Under the pieces are notes generated by a model. It saw nothing but the letters and a program-made list of their open reading frames with translations, searched no databases and was not told the DNA's origin. A DNA stretch of 64,000 bases from Phyllobacterium myrsinacearum. Lineage in GTDB: Bacteria; Pseudomonadota; Alphaproteobacteria; Rhizobiales; Rhizobiaceae. Position numbers and translations under genes: made by a program. This document shows, in pieces, positions 17,664 to 26,367 of the stretch (position 1 is its first letter; the number at the start of each line of letters is the position of its first letter). Where the stretch lies: contig NZ_JACGXN010000011.1 in assembly GCF_014138285.1 (NCBI RefSeq), positions 1-64,000 of the forward strand, in the 5' to 3' direction.

Positions 17664-18740
17664 ATGACGACGCTCGCGTTGAACAAGATTGAGAAGCGCT
17701 ATGGTGCTACTGAAGTTATTCGAGGAGTCGACTTAAAGATCGACAGTGGAGAATTCATTGTCTTTGTCGGGCCGTCAGGCTGTGGCAAGTCCACACTGTT
17801 GCGCATGATTGCGGGCCTCGAACCGATCAGCGGCGGCGAATTGCAGATTGGCGGCGAAAGGGTAAACCACAAGGCAGCATCTGAGCGCGGCATCGCAATG
17901 GTCTTTCAGTCTTATGCGCTTTATCCCCATATGAGCGTCTACAAAAACATGTCCTTTGGACTTGAGACTGCAAAAATGCCGACGGCCGAGATTGATGCGC
18001 GGGTTCGTCAGGCGGCCGAGATCCTGCAGATTACGCAATTGCTCGATCGCAAGCCGAAGCAGTTGTCTGGTGGACAGCGTCAACGCGTGGCAATCGGGCG
18101 CGCCATTGTCCGCGACCCCAAAATCTTCTTGTTTGACGAGCCGCTATCTAATCTTGATGCCGAGCTTCGTGTCCAAACTCGCGTCGAAATTGCCAAGCTT
18201 CATGCCGACATTGGAGCCACGATGATCTACGTTACCCACGATCAGGTTGAGGCGATGACACTTGCCGATCGCATCGTGGTTCTGCGCGCCGGCGAGATCG
18301 AGCAGTTTGGCACGCCGCTCGAGATCTACAACAAGCCCGCCAACAAGTTCGTTGCCGGCTTCATTGGTTCGCCGAAGATGAACTTCTTTGATGTCACGGT
18401 GACACGCCAGCAAGCTGGCACGACTACGCTTGGTCTTGCCGGTACCAATATCGTGGTGCCGAAGATAGATACCACGGTGGACGCGAAGTTGTGCCTTGGC
18501 ATACGGCCCGAGCACATCACCAATGACGCCAAGGATGGCGTTGCTTTGGCTGATTTGACTGTAACCCACGTTGAGCATCTCGGCGGACAGACGATCGTCT
18601 ACGGCCGCATGGCGGACGGGCAGTCAATAAACGTTACCCTCGACGGCCAGAGAACGGTCCATCCCAAAGATACGCTGAAGGTCGGCGCTACTTTGGATAA
18701 TTGTCATTTCTTCGATGCCGCCGGACAGCGACTGGGCTAA
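17664..18740 (+). CDS. ABC sugar importer ATPase, UgpC/MalK type
   Basis: This 358-residue protein has Walker A GPSGCGKST (about residues 37-45), signature LSGGQRQRVAIGRAI, and Walker B IFLFDEPLSNLDAELR. A C-terminal TOBE-type regulatory domain follows (from about residue 240, with LCLGIRPEHI). It energises the two permeases just upstream. Confidence 0.93.
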   Translation: MTTLALNKIEKRYGATEVIRGVDLKIDSGEFIVFVGPSGCGKSTLLRMIAGLEPISGGELQIGGERVNHKAASERGIAMVFQSYALYPHMSVYKNMSFGLETAKMPTAEIDARVRQAAEILQITQLLDRKPKQLSGGQRQRVAIGRAIVRDPKIFLFDEPLSNLDAELRVQTRVEIAKLHADIGATMIYVTHDQVEAMTLADRIVVLRAGEIEQFGTPLEIYNKPANKFVAGFIGSPKMNFFDVTVTRQQAGTTTLGLAGTNIVVPKIDTTVDAKLCLGIRPEHITNDAKDGVALADLTVTHVEHLGGQTIVYGRMADGQSINVTLDGQRTVHPKDTLKVGATLDNCHFFDAAGQRLG

Positions 18741-18759
18741 CAGAACAGGGAGGAACTCT

Positions 18760-20043
18760 ATGCTCAACCGGCGCCAACTTCTACAGAATGGGTTGCTCTG
18801 CGGCGGCGCGGCGGCACTGTCGCAATTCCCCACAGGCATGGCGTTCGCTGATGAGGCGACGCGTCTATATTGGTTCGGGTCTCCGGCCCGCGCCGAACGT
18901 ACGCTGGCAGTCGTCAAACTGTTCGAAACTGCCAATCCAGGCATTAAGATCAACAGTGAAGTCGGCGGCAATGACTACTGGTCGAAACTGACCACGATGA
19001 TCGCAGGCGGCAACGCGCCGGATATCTATCAGTTGGCTCCAAGCCGCTTTGCCGATTATGCGCGGCGTAATGCGACGCTTCCTCTGGATGAATTTCTTGG
19101 CAAGATTATTCGCACTGACAAGTTGATGCCGAACGCGCTGAAGTTGGGCTCGGTCGACGGCAAGATCGCGGGAATACCCCTGGCGATCAACGCATTTGCT
19201 CTACTTTACGATACAGCGATATTCGAGCAGACAGGTTTGAAGCCGCCAGTTGAAACTACAACGTGGGACGACTTCGCCAAACTGTGCGTCGAGCTGACCA
19301 AAGCAATTGGTAAACCGAACTTGTGGGCAGTCGGAAACTGCGCCCGCTACAGCTACGCTCTGGAGGCATTCCTGGTCCAGCGCGGCAAGCGCCTTTATCT
19401 TGATAACGGCCAGATTGGCTTTGATATCGAAGACGCGAAGGCATGGTACGGCTACTGGGACAGCCTGTCGAAAGCAGGCGGATGCGTATCGGCAGAAATA
19501 CAGGCGCTCGACAAGAACCAGATCGACTCCAATCCGATGAGCAAGAGAAATGCGGCAATGACCATTGCTTTCTCCAATCAACTCGTCGGCTATCAGCAAT
19601 TGGCCAAGAACAAGATCGCGCTCACGTCATTGCCAATTTTGGAGGGTTCTGGCCAATCGGGTCTGTTTTACAAGGCAAGCCTGCATATGGCAGTAGCCAA
19701 CAACGTCAAGAATCCGGAGCTCGCGGCCAAATTCCTGGATTTCTTCATAAACGATCTCGAGGCAGGCAAAGCTCTAGGCGTTGAACGCGGTGTTCCGCTC
19801 AACCTCGCCGTACGTGACGTGGTCGCGCCGACTGTGGACGAGGTCTCGAAACGATCGATCGATTATATCTCTTCGATCGCGGATCGTGTCGGAGACTTTC
19901 CGCCACAGGTGCCAATTGGTGCTTCGGAACTCGAGGAGCGAGTTTATCGCCCTATCGCCGACAAACTGGGTTTTGGCCTCTTGTCCGTCGCGGAGGCAGC
20001 GCAAGAGCTGATCTCGCAGGCGAACCGTATTCTGAAATTATAG
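18760..20043 (+). CDS. ABC sugar-binding protein, family 1 (tandem copy A)
   Basis: From the ATG at 18760 (AGGGAGGAA upstream) the protein has 427 residues. The N-terminus NRRQLLQNG then a hydrophobic stretch is a likely Tat signal, ending near AFA-DEA. Family-1 features are KLFETANPGIKI, GGNDYW, and GGNAPDIYQL. It is closely similar along its whole length to the next gene, including DSNPMS(K/A)R and the PYP/FPP-region near the end. The two probably arose by tandem duplication and share the same permease/ATPase, perhaps with different ligand preference. Confidence 0.9.
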   Translation: MLNRRQLLQNGLLCGGAAALSQFPTGMAFADEATRLYWFGSPARAERTLAVVKLFETANPGIKINSEVGGNDYWSKLTTMIAGGNAPDIYQLAPSRFADYARRNATLPLDEFLGKIIRTDKLMPNALKLGSVDGKIAGIPLAINAFALLYDTAIFEQTGLKPPVETTTWDDFAKLCVELTKAIGKPNLWAVGNCARYSYALEAFLVQRGKRLYLDNGQIGFDIEDAKAWYGYWDSLSKAGGCVSAEIQALDKNQIDSNPMSKRNAAMTIAFSNQLVGYQQLAKNKIALTSLPILEGSGQSGLFYKASLHMAVANNVKNPELAAKFLDFFINDLEAGKALGVERGVPLNLAVRDVVAPTVDEVSKRSIDYISSIADRVGDFPPQVPIGASELEERVYRPIADKLGFGLLSVAEAAQELISQANRILKL

Positions 20044-20125
20044 ATAACCTGACACGCGGGTTCGGCGCTTCGTCAGCCGCCGCCTCCGGTGCATTCGGCC
20101 GATTGGCCATTGATGGGAGAAGAAG

Positions 20126-21412
20126 ATGCTTACCAGACGTGAATTACTCAGAAACGGCGCAATTCTTGGCGGTGCGGCAGCATTGCCATCGTTGCTGTCA
20201 GTGCGTGCGTTGGCACAGGAAACGTCCATGCGTCTGTACTGGTGGGGAAGTCCCACCCGCAACGAGCGCACGCAGGCCGTTGCCAAGCTTTTCGAAGCGG
20301 CCAATGCCGGCGTGAAAATCAAGGGCGAAGTTGGTGGCAACGACTACTGGCAGAAGCTGACAACCATGTTGGCCGGAGGCAACGCACCTGATATTTTTCA
20401 GCTGGAGCCGGGCCGCTTCGCCGACTATGCCCGCCGAAAAACCACGCTTCCGCTGAATGATTATATTGGCAAGATCATTCGCGTAGACAAGTTGGCACCC
20501 GGTGTAATGGACCTGGGAACAGTCGATGGTCAAGTTGCAGGCATGCCGTTGTCGATCAATGCATTTTCTCTGCTTTACGACGAGGTGGTTTTGAAGAAGG
20601 CTGGTCTGACGCCTCCTGGCGCGCAAACGACGTGGGATGATTTTGCCAGGCTTTGCATTGATCTAACCAAAGCGGTCGGTCAGAAGAATTACTGGGCAGT
20701 CGGTAATGCGTCCCGCTACACTTATGCGTTCGAGGCTTTTCTTGCACAGCGTGGCAAGCGGCTTTATAGCGATGTTGGTGTCATCGGCTTTGAGGCGAAA
20801 GATGCTGAGGACTGGTATGGCTATTGGGAGAGCCTCACAAAGAGTGGCGGTTGCGTCTCGGCCGAAGTTCAGGCCGCGGATCAGGTACAGATTGATTCCA
20901 ACCCTATGGCTAGGGGCAATGCTGCAATGGCCATCGCCTTTTCCAATCAGTTGCTTGGTTACCAGAATGTCTGCAAGAACCCGTTGGGGATAACGACTTT
21001 GCCGGTCGCGCAGATCGGCGGACCATCGGGGCTGTTCTATCGTCCCGGGCTGCATTTCGTCATCGCTGCGACATCGAAGAACCCCGAGCTTGCAGCAAAA
21101 TTTCTGGACTTCTTCGTCAACGATCCGGAGGTTGGAAAAATCCTTGGTGTTGAGCGCGGTGTACCGATCAATACGGATATCAAGACAGCTGTAACTCCGT
21201 TGATCGATGACGTGTCGCGCAAAAGTGTCGCTTATATCAATTCCATTGCGGACCGTGTCGGCCCCTATCCCCCGCCGGTACCGTTGGGTGCTTCTGAATT
21301 CGACTCACGTGCTTTTCGCCCGATAGCGGACAAGGTTGCATTCGGTCAGATGAAGCCGAAGGAAGCCGCCGCACAGCTCGTTGCCGAAGGGGCACGTATG
21401 CTCAAAGGATAG
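20126..21412 (+). CDS. ABC sugar-binding protein, family 1 (tandem copy B)
   Basis: The 428-residue paralogue of the preceding gene has signal TRRELLRNGAILGGAAALPS, again Tat-like with paired arginines. Shared blocks include GGNDYWQKLTTMLAGGNAPDI, RFADYARRKTTLPLNDYIGK and NPELAAKFLDFF. GGGAGAAG precedes the ATG. The 82-base gap to copy A holds no obvious terminator. Confidence 0.9.
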   Translation: MLTRRELLRNGAILGGAAALPSLLSVRALAQETSMRLYWWGSPTRNERTQAVAKLFEAANAGVKIKGEVGGNDYWQKLTTMLAGGNAPDIFQLEPGRFADYARRKTTLPLNDYIGKIIRVDKLAPGVMDLGTVDGQVAGMPLSINAFSLLYDEVVLKKAGLTPPGAQTTWDDFARLCIDLTKAVGQKNYWAVGNASRYTYAFEAFLAQRGKRLYSDVGVIGFEAKDAEDWYGYWESLTKSGGCVSAEVQAADQVQIDSNPMARGNAAMAIAFSNQLLGYQNVCKNPLGITTLPVAQIGGPSGLFYRPGLHFVIAATSKNPELAAKFLDFFVNDPEVGKILGVERGVPINTDIKTAVTPLIDDVSRKSVAYINSIADRVGPYPPPVPLGASEFDSRAFRPIADKVAFGQMKPKEAAAQLVAEGARMLKG

Positions 21413-21470
21413 CATCTCAATCCAGGTCAGAACAGTTTCGATTCACACAGCGTTTGACGACCATGACAGC

Positions 21471-21512
21471 GTGGCGGAAGAGTTATTTCGCCACCAGAAA
21501 TGCTGGTTTTCT
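21471..21512 (+). terminator. Two small hairpins between the binding protein and kduI
   Basis: GTGGCG/CGCCAC pair around a 12-base loop (21471-21494). Then ACCAG/CTGGT (21493-21507) is followed by TTT. They could be a weak terminator or attenuator that lowers expression of kduI-kduD relative to the importer. The stems are short, so this is tentative. Confidence 0.3.
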
Positions 21513-21587
21513 GCAATGAAACTCCTGGAATCCAGTCATTAAAGATACTCCGATCGAACCCTCTGTCACAATCAAGCGAGGTAACCC

Positions 21588-22427
21588 ATGGACATCCGCC
21601 AAGCAATTCATTTCGAACAAGCCGAGACACTCAACACCGAGGAGTTGCGCCGACATTTCCTGGTTGAAGGACTCTTCGTGACTGGAAAGCTGCGCGTCAC
21701 CTATAGCCACTACGACCGTTTGGTGCTTCTTGGTATCAGTCCCGTAACAGAACCAATTATCATTGCTGACGATCTGGCCAATGTAGTGGGGGTCAGTTAC
21801 TTCTTAGAACGCAGAGAACTCGCTGTCGTCAACATTGGCGGAGGTCCGGCACGGATTTCTGCCGATGGTGAAGATTATCTGATTGAACCTTTGGAGGCCC
21901 TCTACGTTGGAAGGGGCACGAAGTCCGTTGTGTTCGCAGCTGCCGATCAGACAAATCCGCCAAAACTCTATGGCGTCTCCGCTCCGGCCCACAAACATCA
22001 CCCAAGTCGGAAAATTAGTCAGAACGAGGCTTCACCGCAGGCACTTGGTACCGTTGAAGCGGCAAACAAACGAACGATCTATAAATACGTTCATGAAGGA
22101 TTGTTGCCTACCTGTCAGCTAATGCTCGGCATTACCCGATTTGAACCCGGTAGCGTCTGGAACACAATGCCGGCCCACTTGCATGACCGGCGCATGGAAG
22201 CCTACCTTTATTTTGATATGCCGGCAGATCGGTTTGTTGTCCATCTTATGGGGCGGCCGCACGAAACTCGTCATCTGATCGTGCGTAACGAACAGGCTGT
22301 TATTTCTCCACCGTGGTCAATTCATAGCGGAAGTGGAACGGGTTCTTATGCGTTCGTGTGGGCGATGGCCGGAGATAACCAGTCATTCGTCGATATGGAT
22401 ATGGTTTCGATGGAGAGCCTGCGGTGA
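21588..22427 (+). CDS. kduI: 5-dehydro-4-deoxy-D-glucuronate isomerase
   Basis: KduI isomerises 5-keto-4-deoxyuronate (DKI), formed from the unsaturated uronate, to 3-deoxy-D-glycero-2,5-hexodiulosonate. The 279 residues match the family length. The zinc ligands of E. coli KduI are present: His197 and His199 in MPAHLHDRRMEAYLYFD, Glu204 in the same block, and His246 in PPWSIHSG. GAGG before the ATG supports the start. The stop overlaps the kduD start by four bases (GTGA), indicating translational coupling. Confidence 0.95.
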   Translation: MDIRQAIHFEQAETLNTEELRRHFLVEGLFVTGKLRVTYSHYDRLVLLGISPVTEPIIIADDLANVVGVSYFLERRELAVVNIGGGPARISADGEDYLIEPLEALYVGRGTKSVVFAAADQTNPPKLYGVSAPAHKHHPSRKISQNEASPQALGTVEAANKRTIYKYVHEGLLPTCQLMLGITRFEPGSVWNTMPAHLHDRRMEAYLYFDMPADRFVVHLMGRPHETRHLIVRNEQAVISPPWSIHSGSGTGSYAFVWAMAGDNQSFVDMDMVSMESLR

Positions 22428-23185
22428 CACCATCAAAGTTGTTCGATCTAAGCGGAAGAACTGCGCTGGTGACGGGCGCGCGCAGTGGATTGGGACAGGG
22501 AATGGCGATAACGCTAGCCAGAGCAGGTGCCGACATCGTCGGTCTCGGATCTTCGCCGATGCCGGACACATGCCGCCTAATCGAAGAGATTGGCCGACGC
22601 TTTGTCGAGGTTCGAGCTGACCTATCCAAGCCGCAGGACTTTCGTGCCTTGGTCGGAGGAGCCGAAAAAAAGATTGGCCCGATTGGCATCCTCGTCAACA
22701 ATGCCGGAACGATCCGCCGTGCCGATCTGTTGGAATATCCCGAAACGGACTGGGACGCAGTAACGCTCGTCAACGAGAAGAGCCTCTTTTTCCTGAGCCA
22801 AGCGGTGGCACGAGGTATGGTGTCCCGCGGTTTTGGCCGTATTATCAATATCGCTTCCTTGCTTTCTTTCCAGGGTGGTGTTCGTGTCTCGGCTTATGCG
22901 GCCTCCAAGCACGCCGTCACCGGTTTGACGAAAGCGATGGCCAACGAGCTGGCGGGTCAAGGGGTGACAGTCAATGCTATCGCGCCGGGCTATATGGAAA
23001 CTGACAATACGGCCGCGCTGCGCGCCGATCCCCTGCGCGAGAGTCAAATCTTGGAGCGTATCCCAATGGGGCGCTGGGGACACGCGGAAGACTTGGCGAC
23101 AACGATATTGTTCCTGGCGAGCCCAGCATCGTCCTACATCACTGGAACAGTGATCCCTGTCGACGGAGGTTGGCTCGCAAGGTAG
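22424..23185 (+). CDS. kduD: 2-deoxy-D-gluconate 3-dehydrogenase (2-keto-3-deoxygluconate forming)
   Basis: This 253-residue short-chain dehydrogenase has the NAD-binding TGARSGLGQG near residue 18, the NNAG motif, and catalytic Ser plus YAASK. IAPGYMETDNTAALRAD and RWGHAEDLA are typical of KduD. It reduces the KduI product to 2-keto-3-deoxy-D-gluconate, which kinase and aldolase steps (not in the window) would process. Start is GTG, coupled to kduI. KduI plus KduD next to GH88 makes a uronate catabolic role very likely. Confidence 0.92.
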   Translation: MTPSKLFDLSGRTALVTGARSGLGQGMAITLARAGADIVGLGSSPMPDTCRLIEEIGRRFVEVRADLSKPQDFRALVGGAEKKIGPIGILVNNAGTIRRADLLEYPETDWDAVTLVNEKSLFFLSQAVARGMVSRGFGRIINIASLLSFQGGVRVSAYAASKHAVTGLTKAMANELAGQGVTVNAIAPGYMETDNTAALRADPLRESQILERIPMGRWGHAEDLATTILFLASPASSYITGTVIPVDGGWLAR

Positions 23186-23797
23186 GCGTCAGACTGTAAA
23201 CGGAAGCCATCCAGCATCCTCTCATGGCAGCGCTTCACGACGTCACGGCCATCAATCATTTCGTGCCCGGCCCCAAGGGAGGAGTTTGCGGGCAACGAGG
23301 TAGAACGTAATGCCGCCAGGTCTTAACCAGCCGTTGCGATGTATAGACCATATCAATGGAAAGTATAAAATTCTTATATTTGATTTATCAAGCAGCCGGA
23401 TCTAGTCGATGGTCTAGAGGGAAAATTCCCTTTTCATTGAGGTCCTCTGCAGGAATAGGAAGGCCTTGATTGTTCCGCTCGGGAGCGGTGATCGAGGTAA
23501 ATCGCCATCGAAGATGCCCCGATTCATAACAAAGCTGCCTCTCGCATCTTCTAACGGGTGTTCGCCCTTTTTGCGCTTCGTACAAAGGGTTGGTCGTACG
23601 CTTGATTTGCGTGGTCGGACTGAATGATTGTGTGTGATGAATGGTATCAATCGACCATATTCTTGTAGAACTTGACCAGAATAACGGCGAAGGCATGTTC
23701 TCTGCAATTCCTGAGGATATTGGAACCCAAATAGAAACGTCGATGGGTGGGGTCGTCAATGTTTGTCGACCGCCAGGTTCCATGACATTTCGCACCA
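23186..23797. other. Intergenic region after kduD, no confident gene
   Basis: Open frames on both strands exist (for example 23388-23990 minus and 23641-23907 plus), but none shows a recognisable domain and they overlap each other. The part after about 23640 probably belongs to a decayed plasmid-type ParB gene. I see no terminator for the uronate operon. Confidence 0.45.
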
Positions 23798-24348
23798 ATG
23801 CTGAGTTTGCGACAGTTATGTTGGCCCCAGTGCCCAGCATGCAGGCTGCCTTTGCCAGCGATGATATGGAGACGCAAACCTGCCGATCTTTGGGATTGGT
23901 GTCTTGAACAGTCAACGCAGCAGTTGCTTGACCTGTTTGCCTTGCCGCCGCGCAGTCCGTCAATGTCGTTGTCCTCAAACATGACAGCAACAGCGAAGCC
24001 GTTCAGCATAGCCATCGATTGGCCGAGGCTCTGAACATTGACATGACCGGCTGGTATCAGGCGACAGGAGAAAGCTGCTTCCAACATCTCAATCGCAACG
24101 GCATCCAGATTGCGGTTGAACAAGCAGCGGGATCACAGGCAGCGCTAGCAATTGCCAGCGCCAGGAAGAAAGCCGAAGCCGTTGTCATTGCCGAACGTCT
24201 GGTCAAAGACACTAACTGGTTGCCCGAGCCGATGCGGTTTGAACAGCCGATGGCAGCAATAGCGTCCGATCCGGAGAGCATTGACGACATAGAGAATGAC
24301 GATGATGCGGACGTGGAAACGGATGATTTCGAAGAAGCCGCAGAGTAG
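23798..24348 (+). pseudogene. ParB-like partition protein, C-terminal remnant with frameshift
   Basis: The reading is PADLWDWCLEQSTQQLLDLF in one frame up to about 23940. It then shifts to another frame with AAAQSVNVVVLKHDSNSEAV, ALNIDMTGWYQATGESCF and ERLVKDTNWLPEPMRF, ending in an acidic tail. This is the C-terminal region of large plasmid/ICE-type ParB-like nuclease-domain proteins. The N-terminal ParB domain is absent. Only the part from about 23855 is clearly recognisable, so the 5' limit is approximate. A later TTG could produce a 109-residue fragment, but it has no independent function I can name. Confidence 0.6.
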
Positions 24349-24418
24349 CAAGGTGAGGGGCGGCGCAAGCTGCCCCAATCTAAACATGAGCGACGGAGGA
24401 TAATGACAGTCAAAGGAT

Positions 24419-24464
24419 GTTGTTATCGTTGACAACGCCTATGGTTGTTGTTATTGATAACAAC
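24419..24464. promoter_or_regulatory. Paired palindromes at the tumE start, likely autoregulatory operators
   Basis: GTTGTTAT-CG-TTGACAAC (24419-24436) and GTTGTTAT-TG-ATAACAAC (24447-24464) are two related inverted repeats 28 bp apart. The second has perfect 8-bp arms. They lie immediately before the ATG at 24465, where a toxin-antitoxin repressor would be expected to bind. Confidence 0.6.
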
Positions 24465-24752
24465 ATGGAGCCAAAGGCCAAGCTGATCGAAAAATCCCGA
24501 ACGGTCATTAACGACACGGCATTCTTTGAAGTTGTGCTTTGGCATTTGCCGTCACCGGTTCCTGGAAGCACCCACCCATTCAAATACCGGCTTGCTCTCG
24601 TCGTGAATGATGTCTGTGTCCTGCGTTACGACAATGAACGGGGCAAGGGGGATCACCGGCATACCGGTAATACAGAAGAGCCTATTGAATTCACCTCACT
24701 TGAAGCCCTGTATGATGCGTTTCAAGCTGACATGGAAAGGATGCTGCGATGA
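24465..24752 (+). CDS. tumE: TumE-family toxin
   Basis: From the ATG at 24465 it has 95 residues (an ATG at 24417 would add 16, but it lies inside the paired palindromes). The sequence fits the TumE/DUF6516 family: AKLIEKSRTVINDTAFFEVV, LPSPVPGS, FKYRLALVVNDVCVLRYDN, GKGDHRH. This family is the toxin of a type II toxin-antitoxin pair found on plasmids and integrated elements. The molecular target is not evident from sequence. The next gene, the predicted antitoxin, overlaps by four bases (ATGA). No good ribosome site is seen before 24465. Confidence 0.75.
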   Translation: MEPKAKLIEKSRTVINDTAFFEVVLWHLPSPVPGSTHPFKYRLALVVNDVCVLRYDNERGKGDHRHTGNTEEPIEFTSLEALYDAFQADMERMLR

Positions 24753-25108
24753 CAACATTGATTGTAAAGCTGGCGACGATGGCAGATGTCAAAAGCCGTT
24801 TTGTCGAAGCAGGGCGCCGGGCCATGGCTGGCGAGATTGTGGCCGCTGAACCGACCGTCAATTTCCTGAGTTATGACGACATGCATCGGGTACTCGCCCC
24901 CTTGCGCCTTGCCATCGTCAAGGTACTTGCTGGACAAGGTGCATTACCGATCAGAGAAGTAGCACGCCGCGTTAATCGTGATGTGCAGGCAGTTCACCGA
25001 GACATCACGACCCTTGTCAATGCGGGTGTTATCGACCGCATGGACAACGGCGTCAGCTTTCCTTATGAGCGCATCCATTTTGAGTTTGATGTCAGTGCGG
25101 CGGCTTAA
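24749..25108 (+). CDS. tumA: TumA-family DNA-binding antitoxin
   Basis: The 119-residue protein has a winged helix-turn-helix of the HVO_A0114 type in its C-terminal half: LPIREVARRVNRDVQAVHRD, followed by GVIDR and the wing. The N-terminal part probably contacts the toxin. It is translated in overlap with tumE. By analogy with other pairs it should repress its own operon through the palindromes at 24419-24464. Confidence 0.75.
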   Translation: MTTLIVKLATMADVKSRFVEAGRRAMAGEIVAAEPTVNFLSYDDMHRVLAPLRLAIVKVLAGQGALPIREVARRVNRDVQAVHRDITTLVNAGVIDRMDNGVSFPYERIHFEFDVSAAA

Positions 25109-25148
25109 TCTTACCAAGAGGCATCCATAACCCGCCCTCGTGCAGATC

Positions 25149-25211
25149 GCGGGCATCGAGCCCGCTTCCTGCCCGTATTTCCTGAAGGCCACGTCTCTTC
25201 CGTGCCTTCAG
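25149..25211 (+). other. Two stem-loops downstream of tumA
   Basis: GCGGGC-ATCGA-GCCCGC at 25149-25165, then CTGAAGG(C)CACG-TCTCTTC-CGTGCCTTCAG at 25182-25211, an 11-bp stem with one bulge. Neither has a T-run. They could be transcript-stabilising hairpins, or a recognition structure from the lost mobile element. Confidence 0.35.
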
Positions 25212-25292
25212 CCAACAAGCCTCGGTTAGCTTACACTTGCCGAGGTTTTCGGTGTGAGTTCACGCTGAAGCGCGACTTGCGCGCTTTTGAAG

Positions 25293-25505
25293 CTAACCCG
25301 CACGCCGTCTCTGTGCGAGCAGTTTTTGCCGGAAGACTTCTGCTGGCGTTTTGTAGCCAAGGCATTTGCGTGGCGTGGAATTCAGCCTGTTGCAGATTTC
25401 CGTGAGATCACCGTCGCTGATCGACAGTGGATCAACTTCTCTCGACAGCCCGTCTGTTGGTGTTCTCGACTGTGCCTTTCTGCCAGGGCGACTGCGGATC
25501 GCAGT
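25293..25505 (-). pseudogene. IS30-family transposase, C-terminal fragment with frameshift
   Basis: On the minus strand, DPQSPWQKGTVENTN in one frame is followed by LSREVDPLSISDGDL and RLNSTPRKCLGYKTPAEVF in another. Together these are the end of an IS30-type DDE transposase, with a frameshift near 25440. The upstream two-thirds are missing. Its 5' edge is fused to the IS110 fragment at about 25505. A 7-bp hairpin (AAGCGCG/CGCGCTT, 25268-25286) lies just outside its 3' end. Confidence 0.7.
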
Positions 25506-26367
25506 CAGCATTACTTGGGCTGCCTCATAGAGTAGCGTTCGCATCATTTGATCACCACACAAAGAAACGCGGCCCACACGACTACTCTCGCCCGATTGAT
25601 TGAGAACCGGAGTTAGACCCAATGCAGGACCAACTGCTTTGGAGTTTTTGAAGCGGCCAGGTATGTCGATCGTGCTGACAAAACCCAAAGCTACGACGGG
25701 CCCAACGCCGGGAATGGTCATCAGGCGTCAGCAGGTCATGTCATTGCGAACAATGAATAACACCCTTCGGTGCAGAGTTGTGAACGTTTCCCGAAGCTGC
25801 TGCCTGGCCGCAAGCAATGGTTCAATGACTTCCTTTAGATCAGTCATATTCTCAAGAAGTTCTCTTATCCGTGCGGCAAAGCCAGCGCTTCCAATGATGC
25901 CAACCTTGAGACCAAAGTTACGCAGGAGACCCCGGATATCGTTTTCGATATCTCTGGTCTTGTTTGATACGAGCTTGCGCGCTGTCAGTAAGGCTCGCCG
26001 CTGCTGGCTCGATATCGTTTTGACATGTACAGGTCGAAACAGATTGACCCGCATCATGTGCGCAATGCCACAATGCATCATTGCGATCCGTTTTATTTAC
26101 GGTCGCTTTCAGGAAGGCTTTGGTGTGACGGGTTTCGATGCAGACAACCGGCAATCCGGCGCTGGCAAGGCCCTCGAACAGCCATTGTGACAATGGCCCC
26201 GCTTCAAGGCCGATACGGACAAGATGCCAGGCGGGATCTTTCAGAATCTCAATAAGGTCATCAGGATGGCTGACCACTTTGACTTCACGGCAAATCTTGC
26301 CCGTTTCATCAACGATGCATAGGGAAGTCTCTTTTACCGAGACGTCTAATCCGACATAATGGTTCAT
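25505..26367 (-). pseudogene. IS110-family transposase, frameshifted and truncated
   Basis: Starting at 26367, MNHYVGLDVSVKETSLCIVD is the RuvC-like DEDD start. KAFLKATVNKTDRNDA is followed by a frameshift near 26085, then RVNLFRPVHVKT. An in-frame TGA at 25728-25730 interrupts before TIPGVGPVVALGF, and LGLTPVLNQSGESSRVGR, then LLYEAAQVMLT are the C-terminal transposase domain. The last residues are replaced by IS30 sequence. It cannot make an active enzyme. Confidence 0.8.

Noticed and set aside
23382..23393. TTGAT-TT-ATCAA as an FNR box
   Set aside because: The spacer is 2 bp instead of 4, and no gene starts nearby.
23388..23990. 200-codon minus-strand frame after kduD
   Set aside because: Ser/Thr-rich sequence without motifs. 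Its far half lies opposite the ParB-like remnant, which is better supported.
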